Assembly: GCA_963971405.1 (NCBI GenBank)
Contig: OZ020491.1
Span: 30,679,019 to 30,743,018, forward strand
DNA from: Psococerastis gibbosa
Taxonomy: Eukaryota; Arthropoda; Insecta; Psocodea; Psocidae
Length of the DNA stretch: 64,000 nt
Reading direction: 5' to 3'
Shown here: one piece after another, positions 33,150 through 44,317 of the stretch
How positions within the stretch are numbered: position 1 is the first letter of the stretch
Layout of the letters: each line of letters opens with the position of its first letter
Position numbers and translations under genes: made by a program
Notes under the pieces: generated by a model
Databases searched by the model: none
What the model was told of the DNA's origin: nothing
The model's input: only the letters and a program-made list of their open reading frames with translations

Positions 33150-34376
33150 ATGGAGATCCGAATACCCTTAGGTGGAGTATTCACCGACGATGTAGGTTCA
33201 ATTTTGGAATTCACTGAAAGTCTTATTACCCAAATGACAACTGTAGGTGAAATAGGGGTCACAACGTTCGACGCTGATTATCAGTTTAGAGGACACGCTG
33301 GGCCAATAACTAAAGTTGTTGCAGCTGAGGCAAAATATGATAAAAACTTAGTAGTAATGAGAGAATATGACAAATATATAGGGTCAGGGCGATACAGGAT
33401 GTTAAAGCCCATTTACGTTGAGGCCAATATAAGAAAGAGCCATCTCGGTAAAGGCGAAGACACTTCAAGTTTTACTGAACTTGCTACCGTCATCAGAGAC
33501 AGGGGACAAAAAAATGATGCATGTGGTCACATCGTAGCAAAGTCACTAGGAGGGAGAATGGTCGACTACAATCTTGTACCCCAAAGCAAGGCAGTGAACA
33601 GCGGTATTTTTGGAAAATATTTCATGTGGCGACTAACAGAATTTGTTATGAAATTTTGGTTAGATTTCTGGGATGAGGCAACATTCCCTCACGTTGAATT
33701 TGAGATGCTTCTTTCATATACCAACCAATGGCGGCCGGATCGCCCCAATATGTACACATACTTTATCGTGCTTTGCGCTACTCTACCCAAGTGCAAAATC
33801 TCTAAAATGGAGGAAAATAAAGAAAAAGCTGTTAAAGATATCATGGTTCTGGTGAAAAATGCCATCAAGACACGTTCGGCTAAGAATCTTAAGAAAAATT
33901 GTGTACAGGTTGCAAACAAGTATTGTATTGGTTTGAACGAGAAGAACAAAGTCGAGCTGTTTGCAGAAATTCTTGAAGAGTTATTTGAGGAAGAGTCAGT
34001 TATCGTAAAGCCTCCGAAGAAAATTCGGGATCGACCAATGGATATAATCGATTTTGTTCCGATTGTTAGTGGGTGCAGAAGTATTTTGCGTGGGATAGAA
34101 GATTTCAACGATGGGAATATACTTAAAGGTATTGGTAACACGGCTTTAGGAATTGGCTCACTCGTAGCAGACATTTATACTATTGGAGCACTAACGAACA
34201 TTGCAAAACAAGCTACTAAAGTTGCAGTTAAGGAAGTTACAATAGAAACTGCAAAAATTGCTGCTGAGCAAACGGCTAAAGAAGTTACAGAGGAAGTAGT
34301 AAAAGTGGTAGCCACAACAGGAGCGAAGGCTCTTCCCATCTTGGCAAAGAAAATTCCAATGGCAATGCGAGTTTAG
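33150..34376 (+). CDS. DNA/RNA non-specific endonuclease-like protein, upstream tandem copy
   Basis: This is an uninterrupted frame of 408 residues from the ATG at 33150. That start is chosen because similarity to the downstream copy begins just before it, at GGAAAGAAGAAATGG. The frame runs 87 nt further 5', but that part is unlike the copy, and a possible acceptor (TTCCAG) ends at 33134, so a 5'-UTR intron is likely. Residues about 116-152 carry RDRGQKNDACGHIVAKSLGG followed by NLVPQ and VNSG. This matches the catalytic core of the DNA/RNA non-specific endonuclease family (Pfam PF13930 type), with His127 as candidate base and Asn141 as candidate metal ligand. A Trp/Phe-rich stretch and a charged helical region follow. 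From about residue 294 comes DIIDFVPIVSGCRSI and a Gly/Ala-rich hydrophobic segment, then a long Ala/Lys/Glu helix. No signal peptide is seen. Enzyme activity is inferred from motifs only. Confidence 0.75.
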   Translation: MEIRIPLGGVFTDDVGSILEFTESLITQMTTVGEIGVTTFDADYQFRGHAGPITKVVAAEAKYDKNLVVMREYDKYIGSGRYRMLKPIYVEANIRKSHLGKGEDTSSFTELATVIRDRGQKNDACGHIVAKSLGGRMVDYNLVPQSKAVNSGIFGKYFMWRLTEFVMKFWLDFWDEATFPHVEFEMLLSYTNQWRPDRPNMYTYFIVLCATLPKCKISKMEENKEKAVKDIMVLVKNAIKTRSAKNLKKNCVQVANKYCIGLNEKNKVELFAEILEELFEEESVIVKPPKKIRDRPMDIIDFVPIVSGCRSILRGIEDFNDGNILKGIGNTALGIGSLVADIYTIGALTNIAKQATKVAVKEVTIETAKIAAEQTAKEVTEEVVKVVATTGAKALPILAKKIPMAMRV

Positions 34377-34467
34377 GCGAATAACATGGACACATTTCAT
34401 GCTACGTGAAGAAGGTAAAGTTGTATTTACATTTACCTAATGTATGGTTTTCTTATTTATATGTTAG

Positions 34468-34570
34468 CATAAGGAAAGCTTTGCTATGGTCAAGATGTTC
34501 GAATCCGAAGTTTCGGTTTGTTTTGAGGTTCGAGGAACCCACGAAGTGGTTTTTCTGGCAGGGTCTGTCT
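34468..34570 (+). repeat. dispersed CTGTCTGT repeat, 5' fragment
   Basis: GCATAAGGAAAGCTTTGC and AACCCACGAAGTGGTTTTT match the start of the family. It lies between the first nuclease-like gene and its candidate poly(A) signal. A second such fragment is at 36155-36330. Confidence 0.55.
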
Positions 34571-34669
34571 ATACTCTGCTAGTCGATTTGTTTAAGTTCT
34601 TGTAGGTCAGACTCATGCTAACAGTCGCAGAATTTGAAAGCGTCGCTGCCAGCGAAAGACAAGCATCTT

Positions 34670-34679
34670 AATAAATAAA
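34670..34679 (+). promoter_or_regulatory. overlapping AATAAA poly(A) signals
   Basis: Two overlapping AATAAA hexamers lie about 290 nt after the stop of the first nuclease-like gene, on the same strand. They are the first clear ones downstream, but AT-rich DNA gives such hexamers by chance. Confidence 0.35.
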
Positions 34680-35059
34680 TTAGTATGTTCGGCGTATACT
34701 CGTTATGTTCAACAAAACACATGTTCCAATGTCAAACGTTGGGGGCTGAAGCTCGCCTAATGTAAAGACGTTTTTCATTTCATTTCAATCGTAAGCATTT
34801 CTGAACTTATTTTTTTCCTAACTTGTAGTGGGTGTGCTTTGACATCGAGGGCGTGAAACCGCTAAAAATGAATTCGGAAACAATATCAATAATGTCCAAA
34901 ACTATTACTTCATTACTTACTTCCTTACTTGCGTTGCTTTACCCAAAGTCCGACCGTGCAGTTGTTCAACCGACTGCGAGCGGTTCGGGTGGGTGAGGGA
35001 GTCTCAGAGGGTCTCCATCAAAACTTCCTGGCAGATGACAGATGTCGATGTTAGTCAGG

Positions 35060-35445
35060 CCATTGCGGTGTAGTTGGATTGACCGTTGTTGAAGCGAGAC
35101 CGGGCAATGAATTCAGCTCCTCCGGGTTTCTTGGAATCGGCACTATCGCAGCTAGATTTTCCAATAGGGGCTGATGACGTTGATAAGAAGATCAATGCGG
35201 TGTTGTTGGATTGGCAAGCGTTCGTTCGTTCGTTCGTTGCGTGTGTTGAGACGAAACTGGGCAATGGATTCAGCTCTCTCAAGGTTTCTAGGAATTGGCC
35301 CTACCGTAGGTAGATTTTTCAAAAAGGGCAGTTGTCGTTGATAGGGAGATCAATTTGGCGCTGTTGGATTTGCAAGCTTCCGTGTTGAGACGAAATCGGG
35401 CAATGAATTCTGCTCTCTCATGGTTTCATGGAATCATAATAATAA
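35060..35445. repeat. tandem repeat between the nuclease-like genes
   Basis: Two and a half units of about 130-160 bp with GGGCAATGAATTCAGCTC, CGCAGCTAGATTTT and GTTGTTGGATTGGCAAGCG. The second unit holds (CGTT)n. The frames through it are repeat-derived. Confidence 0.7.
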
Positions 35446-37040
35446 TGCGTGTATTTATAAAAAGAAACCTAACAAATTTAACTGAACCTTGCCACAAAGC
35501 GGAAAAGGCGCATTGGGATCACCACACAATTTACTGTAGTAGGTTATTTACTAGTTCGTCACACTAACAATATATTTTTTTAAACTATATCTGTGAGTAG
35601 ACTTACAATATAGTTCTTAATGATAGACAAGGTAATATTTTCAATGTATCCGGCCCTGATCATCGACTTTATCTCAGAGCTAGAAGTCATCACCATGTTG
35701 TGAACTGTGGCGTCAATCAGATCAGTTGGTTGCAACCACGATGGGGTCATCTTCAAGGCAATGGTCAATGGGCCACACTACAACTTCCATAAGAAGTCCT
35801 GCATATAATAGCAATGTAGTAGCCTATATATCCGAGAATAGGCAAACACGAAAAAACTGGACCCTGTGAGCCGCGAACCCACGGTCTTTTACACTACGGG
35901 GGCAAGACCAGTTTGTAATGGTAACAGATGGCGCAGCCCCCTTCAACGCATTAACTTATGACTATTCATTTTATGAAAATCACTATGCTATTAATGAATT
36001 ACATCTGAGGGACAATGTCCGTGCTTTGTGGTAATGTAATATAATACAATAAAGTACACAATTTAATTTTTTAACATAAATTGAGTCCATTTGTATTTTA
36101 TTTAACTTTCGGCTAGGTTCCTGTATTATCAACAGTTATTGTTTCCTACTTTTACTTTAGTATAGGGAAAGCTTTGGTCTTTCGAAATATTCGTTTTGAG
36201 GACTCAGGAACTGATGGAAAATGCGGTTTGTCTCTGCTTGCAGCTCGATGTGAAGTAAAACTACTAATCTTTAAAAGAAATTGATCTAATTTTGCGGGAA
36301 GGTTCATAAAAATATTTTCCAGAGTATATTTTTTACTTTTTTTATAACTTCAATTTGTGAATTAATCCCACAAAGAACCCAAATGATGAAAAAAAAAACG
36401 GTTTCTCCAATACAGCTCAGTGCCGGATTAGCCACAGAGAATGAGTAGCAAAGGCAACGGGCCCCGCGAATTTGGGGGTCCAGCGCTCCAACGCCTATCC
36501 ATATTTTGCCGAGATTAAATTCAGAAACGTTTATTAGTAACAGTTTTGTTCTATTTTAATTCGCTAAACATGAAGATCTACGACAAACCTAGGCCTCTTG
36601 ACACAATTTGCTACAGACCCCACACTGGCTTAATGATATTTCTTGGTAAATCGAGTAGGAATACGCCACTCTCTGTGTTACTCCCTCTCTCCCTGATTTT
36701 ATACTGGACCACCTTTAGGAGTATCTTAAGCTCCCACCTTTCAAGCAGCTCATTGCTCCTCCGATTCATAACCCCTATCTTACACCCAAAGGTTGCCACT
36801 GGTCAGATTATCATTCGATATATTATTATTTCCATTTATCTTCTCGATAACATTCTTAATTTGAGCAGATGGAGTGTGCTGAAATAGCATCTGTTTCCCA
36901 GGGCAGATTTTCTCATTTATTTCCCCCACAGTCTAAGTTTCATTTGTAATTAGAGTACTGGTGTCAGAATATGTATTTTGCATGATTTTTTTCATGGTTC
37001 TTAAACTTATGAACTCATGTTTGCAGGAAGGAAAGAAGAG

Positions 37041-38138
37041 ATGGTTAAAGAAATCAAAATACCTTTCTGCGCTGAATTCACTGACGATGATGGCGGCAAT
37101 AAGGAATTTACTGAAAATCTTTTCGATACAATGGATGTTTCAGGATTGACCAATCTTCGAATAATCGACACTCGAAACGACAACCGTGCAGGACCAATAC
37201 TAAAAGTTTGTGTAGCAGATGCTCAGAACATGAGCAAACCTGTGTACGTTAGTGCCAATATTGAAAAGCGACATCGTGGACAAGGCGAAAAAACATCAAG
37301 TGACATTGCACTTTCTTCTCGGATCAGAGCTCGTGGAAAGAAAGGCGATGCATGTGGTCACATCGTTGCAAATTCACTAGGAGGAAAAATGGTGGACTAC
37401 AACCTTGTACCCCAAAACAAGGCAGTAAACAGCGGTCATTTTGGAAAATATTTCATGTGGCGTCTAATAGAATATATTATGAAGTTTTGGGTGGATTTCT
37501 GGGAGGAAACAGCAGACCCACGCGTTGATTTTGAAATGCTCCTTACATATGGTGACAAGCAGTGGCCAGATCGCCCCAATAAGTACTCGTACTTAATTAT
37601 ACTTCGTGTCACGATACCGGACTGCGAAAACTCTATTGAGGAAGAAGATAAGGCTGAAGGTCTTCGTGAAATAATTTTCTACGTGAAAAATGTGGTCAGG
37701 GCGAGGACGGCTAGGAGATTGAAAGCAAAATGTATAGAAGCTGCAAAGGTGTATAACATCGATTTAGCCAAAGTAACGATGTTTGCTGATAAACTTGAAG
37801 AGTTTTTCCAGGAAGTTATCGTAGAGCCTCCGATTCGTCGGCACCGATCAACCGATATAATCGATTTCGTCCCGATTGTTAGTGGATGTAGAAATATTTG
37901 GCACGGGATGGAAGATTTCAGTGATGGCAATATACTTAATGGTGTTGGTAACACTGCTTTAGGAGTTGCCTCAATCACAGCAGATGTTGCTAGCTTTGGG
38001 GCACTATCAAGTATTGGGAAAGGAGCAGCTAAGATTGTTGTGAAGAAAGTGGCTACAGATACCGTTGTTAGAAAAGTTGTTGTTGCAGTGGTATTGAAAT
38101 TTGTTAATATCTTGTCAAATGGAAACCGTAGCCAGTAG
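37041..38138 (+). CDS. DNA/RNA non-specific endonuclease-like protein, downstream tandem copy
   Basis: This is an uninterrupted frame of 365 residues from the ATG at 37041. A 3' splice site (ATGTTTGCAG, AG at 37025-37026) lies just upstream, and resemblance to the gene at 33150 begins there, so the coding part is one exon after a 5'-UTR intron. Residues about 96-132 read RARGKKGDACGHIVANSLGG, NLVPQ, VNSG, the same nuclease core with His107 and Asn121. Next comes FGKYFMWRL and KFWVDFW, nearly identical to the upstream copy. The C-terminal part again has DIIDFVPIVSGCRNI and a Gly-rich hydrophobic segment. It lacks an insertion of about 20 residues that precedes the PIYVEANI block in the other copy (VYVSANI here) and has a shorter, different tail. 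The two copies are 2.7 kb apart on the same strand, a tandem duplication. No signal peptide is visible. Substrate and role are unknown. Confidence 0.75.
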   Translation: MVKEIKIPFCAEFTDDDGGNKEFTENLFDTMDVSGLTNLRIIDTRNDNRAGPILKVCVADAQNMSKPVYVSANIEKRHRGQGEKTSSDIALSSRIRARGKKGDACGHIVANSLGGKMVDYNLVPQNKAVNSGHFGKYFMWRLIEYIMKFWVDFWEETADPRVDFEMLLTYGDKQWPDRPNKYSYLIILRVTIPDCENSIEEEDKAEGLREIIFYVKNVVRARTARRLKAKCIEAAKVYNIDLAKVTMFADKLEEFFQEVIVEPPIRRHRSTDIIDFVPIVSGCRNIWHGMEDFSDGNILNGVGNTALGVASITADVASFGALSSIGKGAAKIVVKKVATDTVVRKVVVAVVLKFVNILSNGNRSQ

Positions 38139-38360
38139 CCGTACGGTATGAGCGCACGTTTTGTGCAAATTAAGTTAAATCTAGGTTCCGTCTGCCCAAT
38201 TTATTTCAGTACTCGTAGGTCAAAAAAATGTGAACATTGGTAAAATTTGGCGCATGATAGATTTAGAAACCATTTGTTTTATCTGATTTTAATAATTTTT
38301 ATATTTAAGAAGATTTTATAATATTAAACTTTCCTTTTAAAAAGATAAAAACTGTGTTTG

Positions 38361-38366
38361 AATAAA
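38361..38366 (+). promoter_or_regulatory. AATAAA poly(A) signal after the second nuclease-like gene
   Basis: An AATAAA lies 222 nt past the stop codon at 38138, on the same strand, before the next repeat begins at 38421. It is plausible as the 3' end signal. Confidence 0.4.
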
Positions 38367-38420
38367 TGAGGAGAATATATTTGTAAGAGGCGATGTGCCA
38401 CTAATTTTTTGTGACAAATT

Positions 38421-38672
38421 TCCATGCTTCAGAGGGCATGTAAAACAGGTGGTCCCGGGTCTTGCTAGTTGAGTGAAAGAGAGGGCTTTTTAGCCATAGC
38501 TCCGCTAGGTTGACTTAGTAATAGAAAAACAGATGTCAATATTTATTTCTTTTATTCATAATTTACATGCCCTCCGAAGCATGACAATATTGCCAGTGTG
38601 GGACTCGAACCAACAACCTTCCGGGTGAAAGTCGGAATCTGTACCACTACTCTACATGTCCTGACCTTCTGT
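38421..38672. mobile_element. two tRNA-derived SINE pieces in inverted order
   Basis: The 3' half lies in plus orientation (38421-38548, TGCTTCAGAGGGCATG to the T-rich tail). It is followed by a 5' part in minus orientation (38563-38672, ending CTACATGTCCTGAC). The result is an inverted pair just after the second nuclease-like gene. Confidence 0.65.
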
Positions 38673-38679
38673 TTCACAG

Positions 38680-39100
38680 TCCAATTCTCCCCCTACTTGA
38701 TTATGACAGCCCCTTCCCCCATTAATTATCCAATAAGATACAACCCCTCCAGCAACACCTTGGCGCCATTTGAAAGCGGATGCATAGATGACTAGCCGTG
38801 CAAATCTGAAACTAATTAATTTCTAATGCCACGGCGCCCAAGGACACTTGAACGATCTCAAGGCCACTTGAACACATCCTCTTGTCACCGTTGTCATGGC
38901 AACGAATCTGTCAGCACAGAGATTGGGTTTGGCCGGCTGCTGATGAGAAAATGGAAATAATGATGGATTATTTTTTGTTCGTCTTTTAACTCTTTCGTTC
39001 TTCATGTGTGGCCAGACATTGTGAAGAAAAGAGTTCGCATATTTCCAAGGGTTGGATATTCGTAGCAACGGCGGATTTTGCCTACAATTTAGGGAGGGGG
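38680..39100. other. no gene recognised
   Basis: Unassigned DNA between an inverted SINE pair and another SINE. Confidence 0.35.
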
Positions 39101-39105
39101 GGGGG

Positions 39106-39358
39106 AGCCGGCCGCCATACCAAGTTGAATCCAGCGGACCAGAGCAGGTTCAAAGCTGCAGATAAATTGGTCGTGTGCACAGTGCTGTTAGGGAAACATG
39201 GTAGGACTTGTCCTGGTCACCTCCGAACTAATCATGTGACTTCACTGTGTTTCCCAAGTGGTTCGGAGTCCACTATAATCAGGAGGTCCACTGGAGTCCT
39301 ATGAGCCCACACCGTGGCCTGGGACTGTGCCAATCCATACTGATACTACTACTACTAG
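39106..39358 (+). mobile_element. SINE with 5S-like head, short LINE-like tail
   Basis: A full copy with a (TAC)n-type tail. Both flanks carry TAGGGAGG followed by a G run, so the target was G-rich and was duplicated. Confidence 0.8.
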
Positions 39359-39767
39359 GGAGGAGGGGGGGGGGGGTCAGCGGGCAGATTCAGTGGATTA
39401 TAACATTAAAAAAACATTATTATTTTTAATTCCCACTGTAAATCCATATTATTTAGTGTAATAATTTCAGACGCCCTGACCCCCCCTCCCCTAATTTCTG
39501 CCCTTGATTCGTAGAGACCCTATAGTACCAGGTATCCTGTTTTGAGACATTATAAATTTACCCGTAACCTCCTAACGCCCCCTCCCCCTCCTCTAGATCA
39601 GTCGAATCAGAACAAATTATAATGATCACACTGGATCAGAGAAAAAGAACAATATAATACGTACACAAATATAACACCGACATTTAACATTAAGAGTGTG
39701 CGTCTCGTAGGAAATTAGCAGCCACACTCATATACTGTATAACCCCACACTAAATTAACTTTAGTTG

Positions 39768-39893
39768 AAGAGGTAACCTCCTCTGTAAAACCGTAAATTA
39801 GTGGCTATAGAAAGACTGGGCTTGGTGGGATTCGAACCCACGAACTACGCCTAACCGAGGCTCCGTTAACCGCTGCACCAGCAGTTATATACA
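39768..39893 (-). mobile_element. third tRNA-like repeat
   Basis: The minus strand reads GCTGGTGCAGCGGTTAAC (A-box-like) and GTGGGTTCGAATCCCACC, a good T arm. The 5' and 3' arms do not form an acceptor stem, so it is not a working tRNA gene. The trailing part (GGTTTTACAGAGGAGGTTAC) resembles 20575-20610. Weaker T-arm-like fragments lie near 35876 and 48733. Confidence 0.45.
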
Positions 39894-40268
39894 GTATAAT
39901 AAGCTGTGCTTTATCAAGTGACTAATATATATTTTTTACTCAAATTTGTAGTTTTACTTACAAAAAGACAGTGAAGATGTTCTCATGCAGGTAGCCGATA
40001 ACTAACTGTCGACTAGCTCAAGAAGTAGGCTGAATTCACATTGGTATGTAATAGATTTGTGTCTTCAAAATTTAAATAATCGGCTTTAAAACCTTTGAGT
40101 TCAATGGAGAACCTTTTGTGTTAGATACAGGAAGGGGTAGTGCATGCTATAAAGAGATAAAAGTATGAAAGGTTTCAAACCTTTTTTGTTGAGTTTAAGC
40201 TTAGGTACTATTCATTTCAGCACGTGCAGTAGTACTGGCGACGGCTTGGTGTGGTCGCACAACGCTTA

Positions 40269-40647
40269 GGCGCCCATTCCATTGACCGGCTAGGGCTATT
40301 TCCAACAACGGTGACGTGTTAGCAGACATTCAAGACTTAGGTGCGTTTCCACCGACCTCGCATTGCAGATTGCAAATGACATTGACGGAAATGTTTTTTT
40401 TTTAAATAGAAATCTATTAAAATGTTTGTAATTAACATATCCCATGAAGCCATTTTTTAATTTTAGTTTGTTTGTTTGTGATTTTACTGTATGATCATTG
40501 ATCAATTTTAACTATGGCATGGAGGAAAATATATATTTCCGTCAATTCTGCAATGCGCGGTCGGTGGAAACCTACCTAAGTCTTGAATGTCTGCTACCAC
40601 GTCACCGTTGTTGGAAATAGCCCTAGCTGGTCAATGGAATGGGCACC
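40269..40647. mobile_element. TTA-flanked palindromic MITE
   Basis: 379 bp, same family, TTA on both sides (40266-40268, 40648-40650), ends GGCGCCCATTCCATTGACCG and its near complement. The centre contains CTGTATGATCATTGATCA. Confidence 0.8.
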
Positions 40648-40756
40648 TTAGAAAAGAGTTTGTGTACGGAATAGTGGAGGCATGCTCTAAGCATTGGAAC
40701 ATGAGTGCGCCTCTTGGTGAGTGTATTTCTACAATTGTAAATACACCTTCTAACCA

Positions 40757-40932
40757 TGGCCGTGCCCAGGGGGGTGGTCCAAGGTGTCCGGACTCCCCCC
40801 GAAATAATTTTTTTAAAATGTGAACCTGTATTATTTGAAGAATTTATCCATTAATTCATTAGTAAATTACATAAATTTTATTTTTGACCCCCCCCCCCCC
40901 GGAATTAAAACCTCAAAACCTGGGCATTGCTT
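40757..40932. mobile_element. G-rich MITE with GGCCGTGCCCAGG end
   Basis: Ends GGCCGTGCCCAGG and CCTGGGCATTGC with homopolymer G and C runs. Related to 10541-10703. Confidence 0.5.
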
Positions 40933-41454
40933 TACCTCTAGCATGCCATCTATGACAGGATCAACAGTCCGATTATAATGATTTGGGATTATGGCGATTT
41001 GGAATTATAATATGTAAGGGTTTATTTTTTAATACCACAGTAGCGTAGTAAGGTGTCACGTGACGGTATTTAAATATGCGCGGGGAATTCAAATTAATAA
41101 ATTATTAGAATACAAGAGAATGGTTGCATGGCTTAGTATAGTTAAAGGAAATACTAATAATCTTTATATTGCAAAGGTAGAATTTTGAACTTTAATGGGA
41201 GTTTTAATTAATATCTCTACATCTAAAGGAGAAAAAATTGAAAACTCACCAAAAATTTATCAATTTCAACTTCATTTTGCACTAATTTGTTTAAAACAAT
41301 TGAATAACCCCCGGTATTATAATAATCCCTACTGGCTACTGGTGTAAACATTAGTAAACAAGGTTCAATCAATTCGACTTCGATGGCCAGGTGGCAACGT
41401 GCTTGCACTTATGCGAGGCTTTGCTCGCCATTCGATCGGAGACATGTAGTAAAC

Positions 41455-41721
41455 CAGTGACGGCGCTACGGGAGTGCCCGCAGGGGCCTAGCCCCCCGAA
41501 AGTTTCTCCAGTGCCCCCTGGGCCCCCCACTTTACAGATATTTTACATGTTATATAGCAGTATTTTTGAATTTCCAAAAACATCAGAATTAAAACTGGTT
41601 ACCGGTACAAGTTTACTTTCATTATAGCCTACCTACTCCAACAAAAAATGTTTTGTTTTTTCATTGGCCCCCCGTTGCGTCCCATGGCCCCAACCGTAAA
41701 AATTTCTGGCGCCGCCACTGG
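41455..41721. mobile_element. MITE with CCAGTGACGGCGC ends
   Basis: Ends CCAGTGACGGCGCTA and TGGCGCCGCCACTGG around a C/G-rich start and an AT-rich middle. Confidence 0.5.
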
Positions 41722-41739
41722 TCGTAACTCAACACGGGT

Positions 41740-41965
41740 TCTAACATAGAGAGGCGACTGAAGAGGTTTTTATTTTTATTAAAAAGATTATTCGCATACA
41801 AGCAATTCAATGAGTGTATCCGAATAAACTCTTTAGCCGCCTCTGTAGGTAATACCTGTGTTGAGTTACGACAGGTTTCCGATCACATGGTAGGTAGAGA
41901 CTTGCATAAGTACGAACAAGCTACCACTATGCCATCGATACATTCATTAACTTGTTTGTATGCGG
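41740..41965 (-). mobile_element. second tRNA-like SINE family
   Basis: On the minus strand it has ATGGC then GGTAGCTTG (A-box-like) and GTTGAGTTACGACAGG in reverse, ending in a T-rich tail. Relatives lie at 11400-11570 (-), 11775-11885 (+, tail), 41385-41460 (+, head GATGGCCAGGTGGCAACG) and 51840-52005 (-). Confidence 0.5.
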
Positions 41966-41969
41966 TAAG

Positions 41970-42530
41970 CCTAAAAAAATATGATAATGTAATATAAAAA
42001 ATGCAACAAACACCATTAGAAGTAAAATATGGTGCCCGAGACAACCTCAATGCGACAAATACTTAAATTTTAATTAATTTCTCACTACTTATTAATTCCT
42101 GGTATCCTGTGCCTTCTTCCTTCCAGTCCTTCGGTTTTCCTCTATTCCAATTATACCAAGATGTCGCCAGCAAAGACGCCATAGGGCGTAGCCATAAGAC
42201 ATTTCAAGAAACGAAAAAAATTAATTGAAGAAAAATTATCTTGCTTTACCGTGTTTTTTATTGTACATTCAAAGAAACTAAAAGAAATTAATTGAAGAAC
42301 TTGACGCTAAAAAAAAAGTTTGTCCAAAGTGATTCAAGACTTGTTTCGCATTCCCAATTGCTTAAAGTGTAGCTGATTTGTCATGTTTTTATCTCCTTTT
42401 TTTTGCTGACGAAAAAACAAAATTAATTCAAGCAGCGCAACTTGTAAATCTTACATGACAGGAATTTAGACTAAAGAGCGGACGTTTCATTGAATTGTTC
42501 TTCAGACGCAATTGACGAAGATTGCTGCAA
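41970..42530. other. no gene recognised
   Basis: Unassigned; AAAGAAATTAATTGAAGAA-like stretches near 42217 and 42281 are a short internal duplication. Confidence 0.35.
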
Positions 42531-42531
42531 G

Positions 42532-42888
42532 TCGCCTGCTTTCAGCATTTTAGCTTTAAGCAACCCTGTCAGCCTGGGGGAGGGGGGGGGGTGAGCCTGT
42601 TTATTCACTTGAGGAACTCTAAGGGTAGAGTTCTTCACCTCGAGGAAAAGGCGAGTTGACTGAGAGGATGGATCTCTTTATAGTGGATTTTGAACCACTT
42701 GGGGAACTTTACTAAGCCTCACGATTAATTCGGAGGTAACCGGGACTCCCCACGCACTTAGACTGACTGGTAGTCACAGCGCGTTATCATGTCCCACCAT
42801 GTTCCCCTGCCAACGCTGTGCACATTACCATGTTTGCCGCGGATTGGAACAGGCTCTGTCCTGGTAGATTCAACAAGGTATGGCGCGC
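42532..42888 (-). mobile_element. SINE with 5S-like head, long-tail type
   Basis: Reverse copy with tail (AAGCAACCCTGTCAGCCTGG), G run, body and head (ending near GGTATGGCGCG). Confidence 0.7.
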
Positions 42889-43419
42889 TAGTCTAAAAAG
42901 ATAGTTGAGAGTTTTATCGAAGATGTCGCCGTCTCAGCGACAGCGTTTTAGCGACAGGAAGCCATAAGAAGCACTTTGTATGTACAAGATATGGCCTATG
43001 AAAATAATACAGTTATACAGAGCATATTAAACTCCGCCTCTAAATATTACATATTTATAAAAAAAACATTTCTCTTATTCCCACCAAAGAATACAAATGT
43101 TAGGTATTATTTCAAAATTGTATTGTGCTCTCTCACATTTTGTAAATTTTATGACCCACATTGCCTTTGACGCTTTTATCTGTTTCATAATAGCTTTATG
43201 TGAATTGTAATGGCTTTGTTGATCTACAATGTGTTGATTACCGAGTCAAGGGGGGTGTTATAATTTAGTTGTTAATTTTACTTGCACAAAGCAATGTTGT
43301 ACATGCTTCTCTCTGGCGAAAAATTAAAATGCGGTCGGGGGCGTGTCGTAACTCAAAACGGGTACCAACCCTCCAACCTTACTGGTAGTTCTTTTTTTGT
43401 AAATGTCTGCCCCCAGTGG

Positions 43420-43690
43420 AACTCCGTAGATAAGGAAATTAGATCGCAACCCAAAAGAAATGAAAGCTATAGTATCGTACTTTGGCCATGTGATGAGGAA
43501 CGTTTGAAACGAAAAGTATCGCCTTTGCAAGAATCCAGTGGTAGATAGATAGAATGAAAACCTGAGGCAGTGGTTTGGCAGGAGCACGACTTTTTATTTC
43601 AGAACAGACTCCAAAGTCCAGATTGCCAAGATGATCGACAGAAGAAGGATCAAAAGAAGAAGTACACAGATTTTTCATCTTATGACCAGT
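43420..43690 (+). mobile_element. decayed LINE C-terminal remnant
   Basis: YFGHVMRNERLK-like sequence (shifted frame near 43480), then NLRQWFGRSTTFYF and VQIAKMIDRRRI, as in the C-terminal tail of many LINE reverse transcriptases. The piece AAACCTGAGGAGTGGTTTGG recurs near 57967, so a second tiny fragment lies there. Confidence 0.45.
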
Positions 43691-44317
43691 CTCGAGCCAA
43701 AACCTCTCCCTTTAAGGAGGGAACAATGCAGTAATGCAGAAATGCTGCATGTACGTGTACATACCAAATCCGACCAGTTTCTACCTAAAAAGAAGCATGA
43801 AATCTAAAGATTGCAAACAACAGTAAAACTGTAAAAAAAAAGAACAAATGCCCACCCTCTCCAGAGAGATCTCAAAAAAAAAATTCAAAACGCACGCTCA
43901 CAATTCACTGCGTCTTCTCCAGGGAGTTAGAGGCCTTTATTCTATAAATAACTTAGTGTAAGGTCAACCTTGAGGAAATGATTTCGCTTGACTTTTGAGG
44001 CCACGGAAATGGGTAGTCCCACTACCGATTGAAAAGTCTCCGTAGCGAATACTTCTTTTTCTTCTTCTTTTTCAGCCAACGCCCGTCCTTGGCTGGTAGG
44101 CCATTTGACGCCGTGCCGCGTAATAGAGCTGGGCCAATCCCTCCTGTGTCTCACTTCGGTTTTCTACCTCAATGCCAGTGCAGCTGAATAGGTAATTAGC
44201 ATTCCCCTCCCCTTGGAAGAGCAGAGGGGGCGTGGTACCAAAGGGAGTGGAGTAGGCTCACGTATTGCACCCTGGAAACTGCAGCTGATCCCTTATGATG
44301 ATGACGGTGACGATGAA

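Noticed and set aside
39822-39893. tRNA gene on the minus strand
   Set aside because: The T arm is good, but the two ends cannot form an acceptor stem and similar pieces occur as repeats; it is tRNA-derived.
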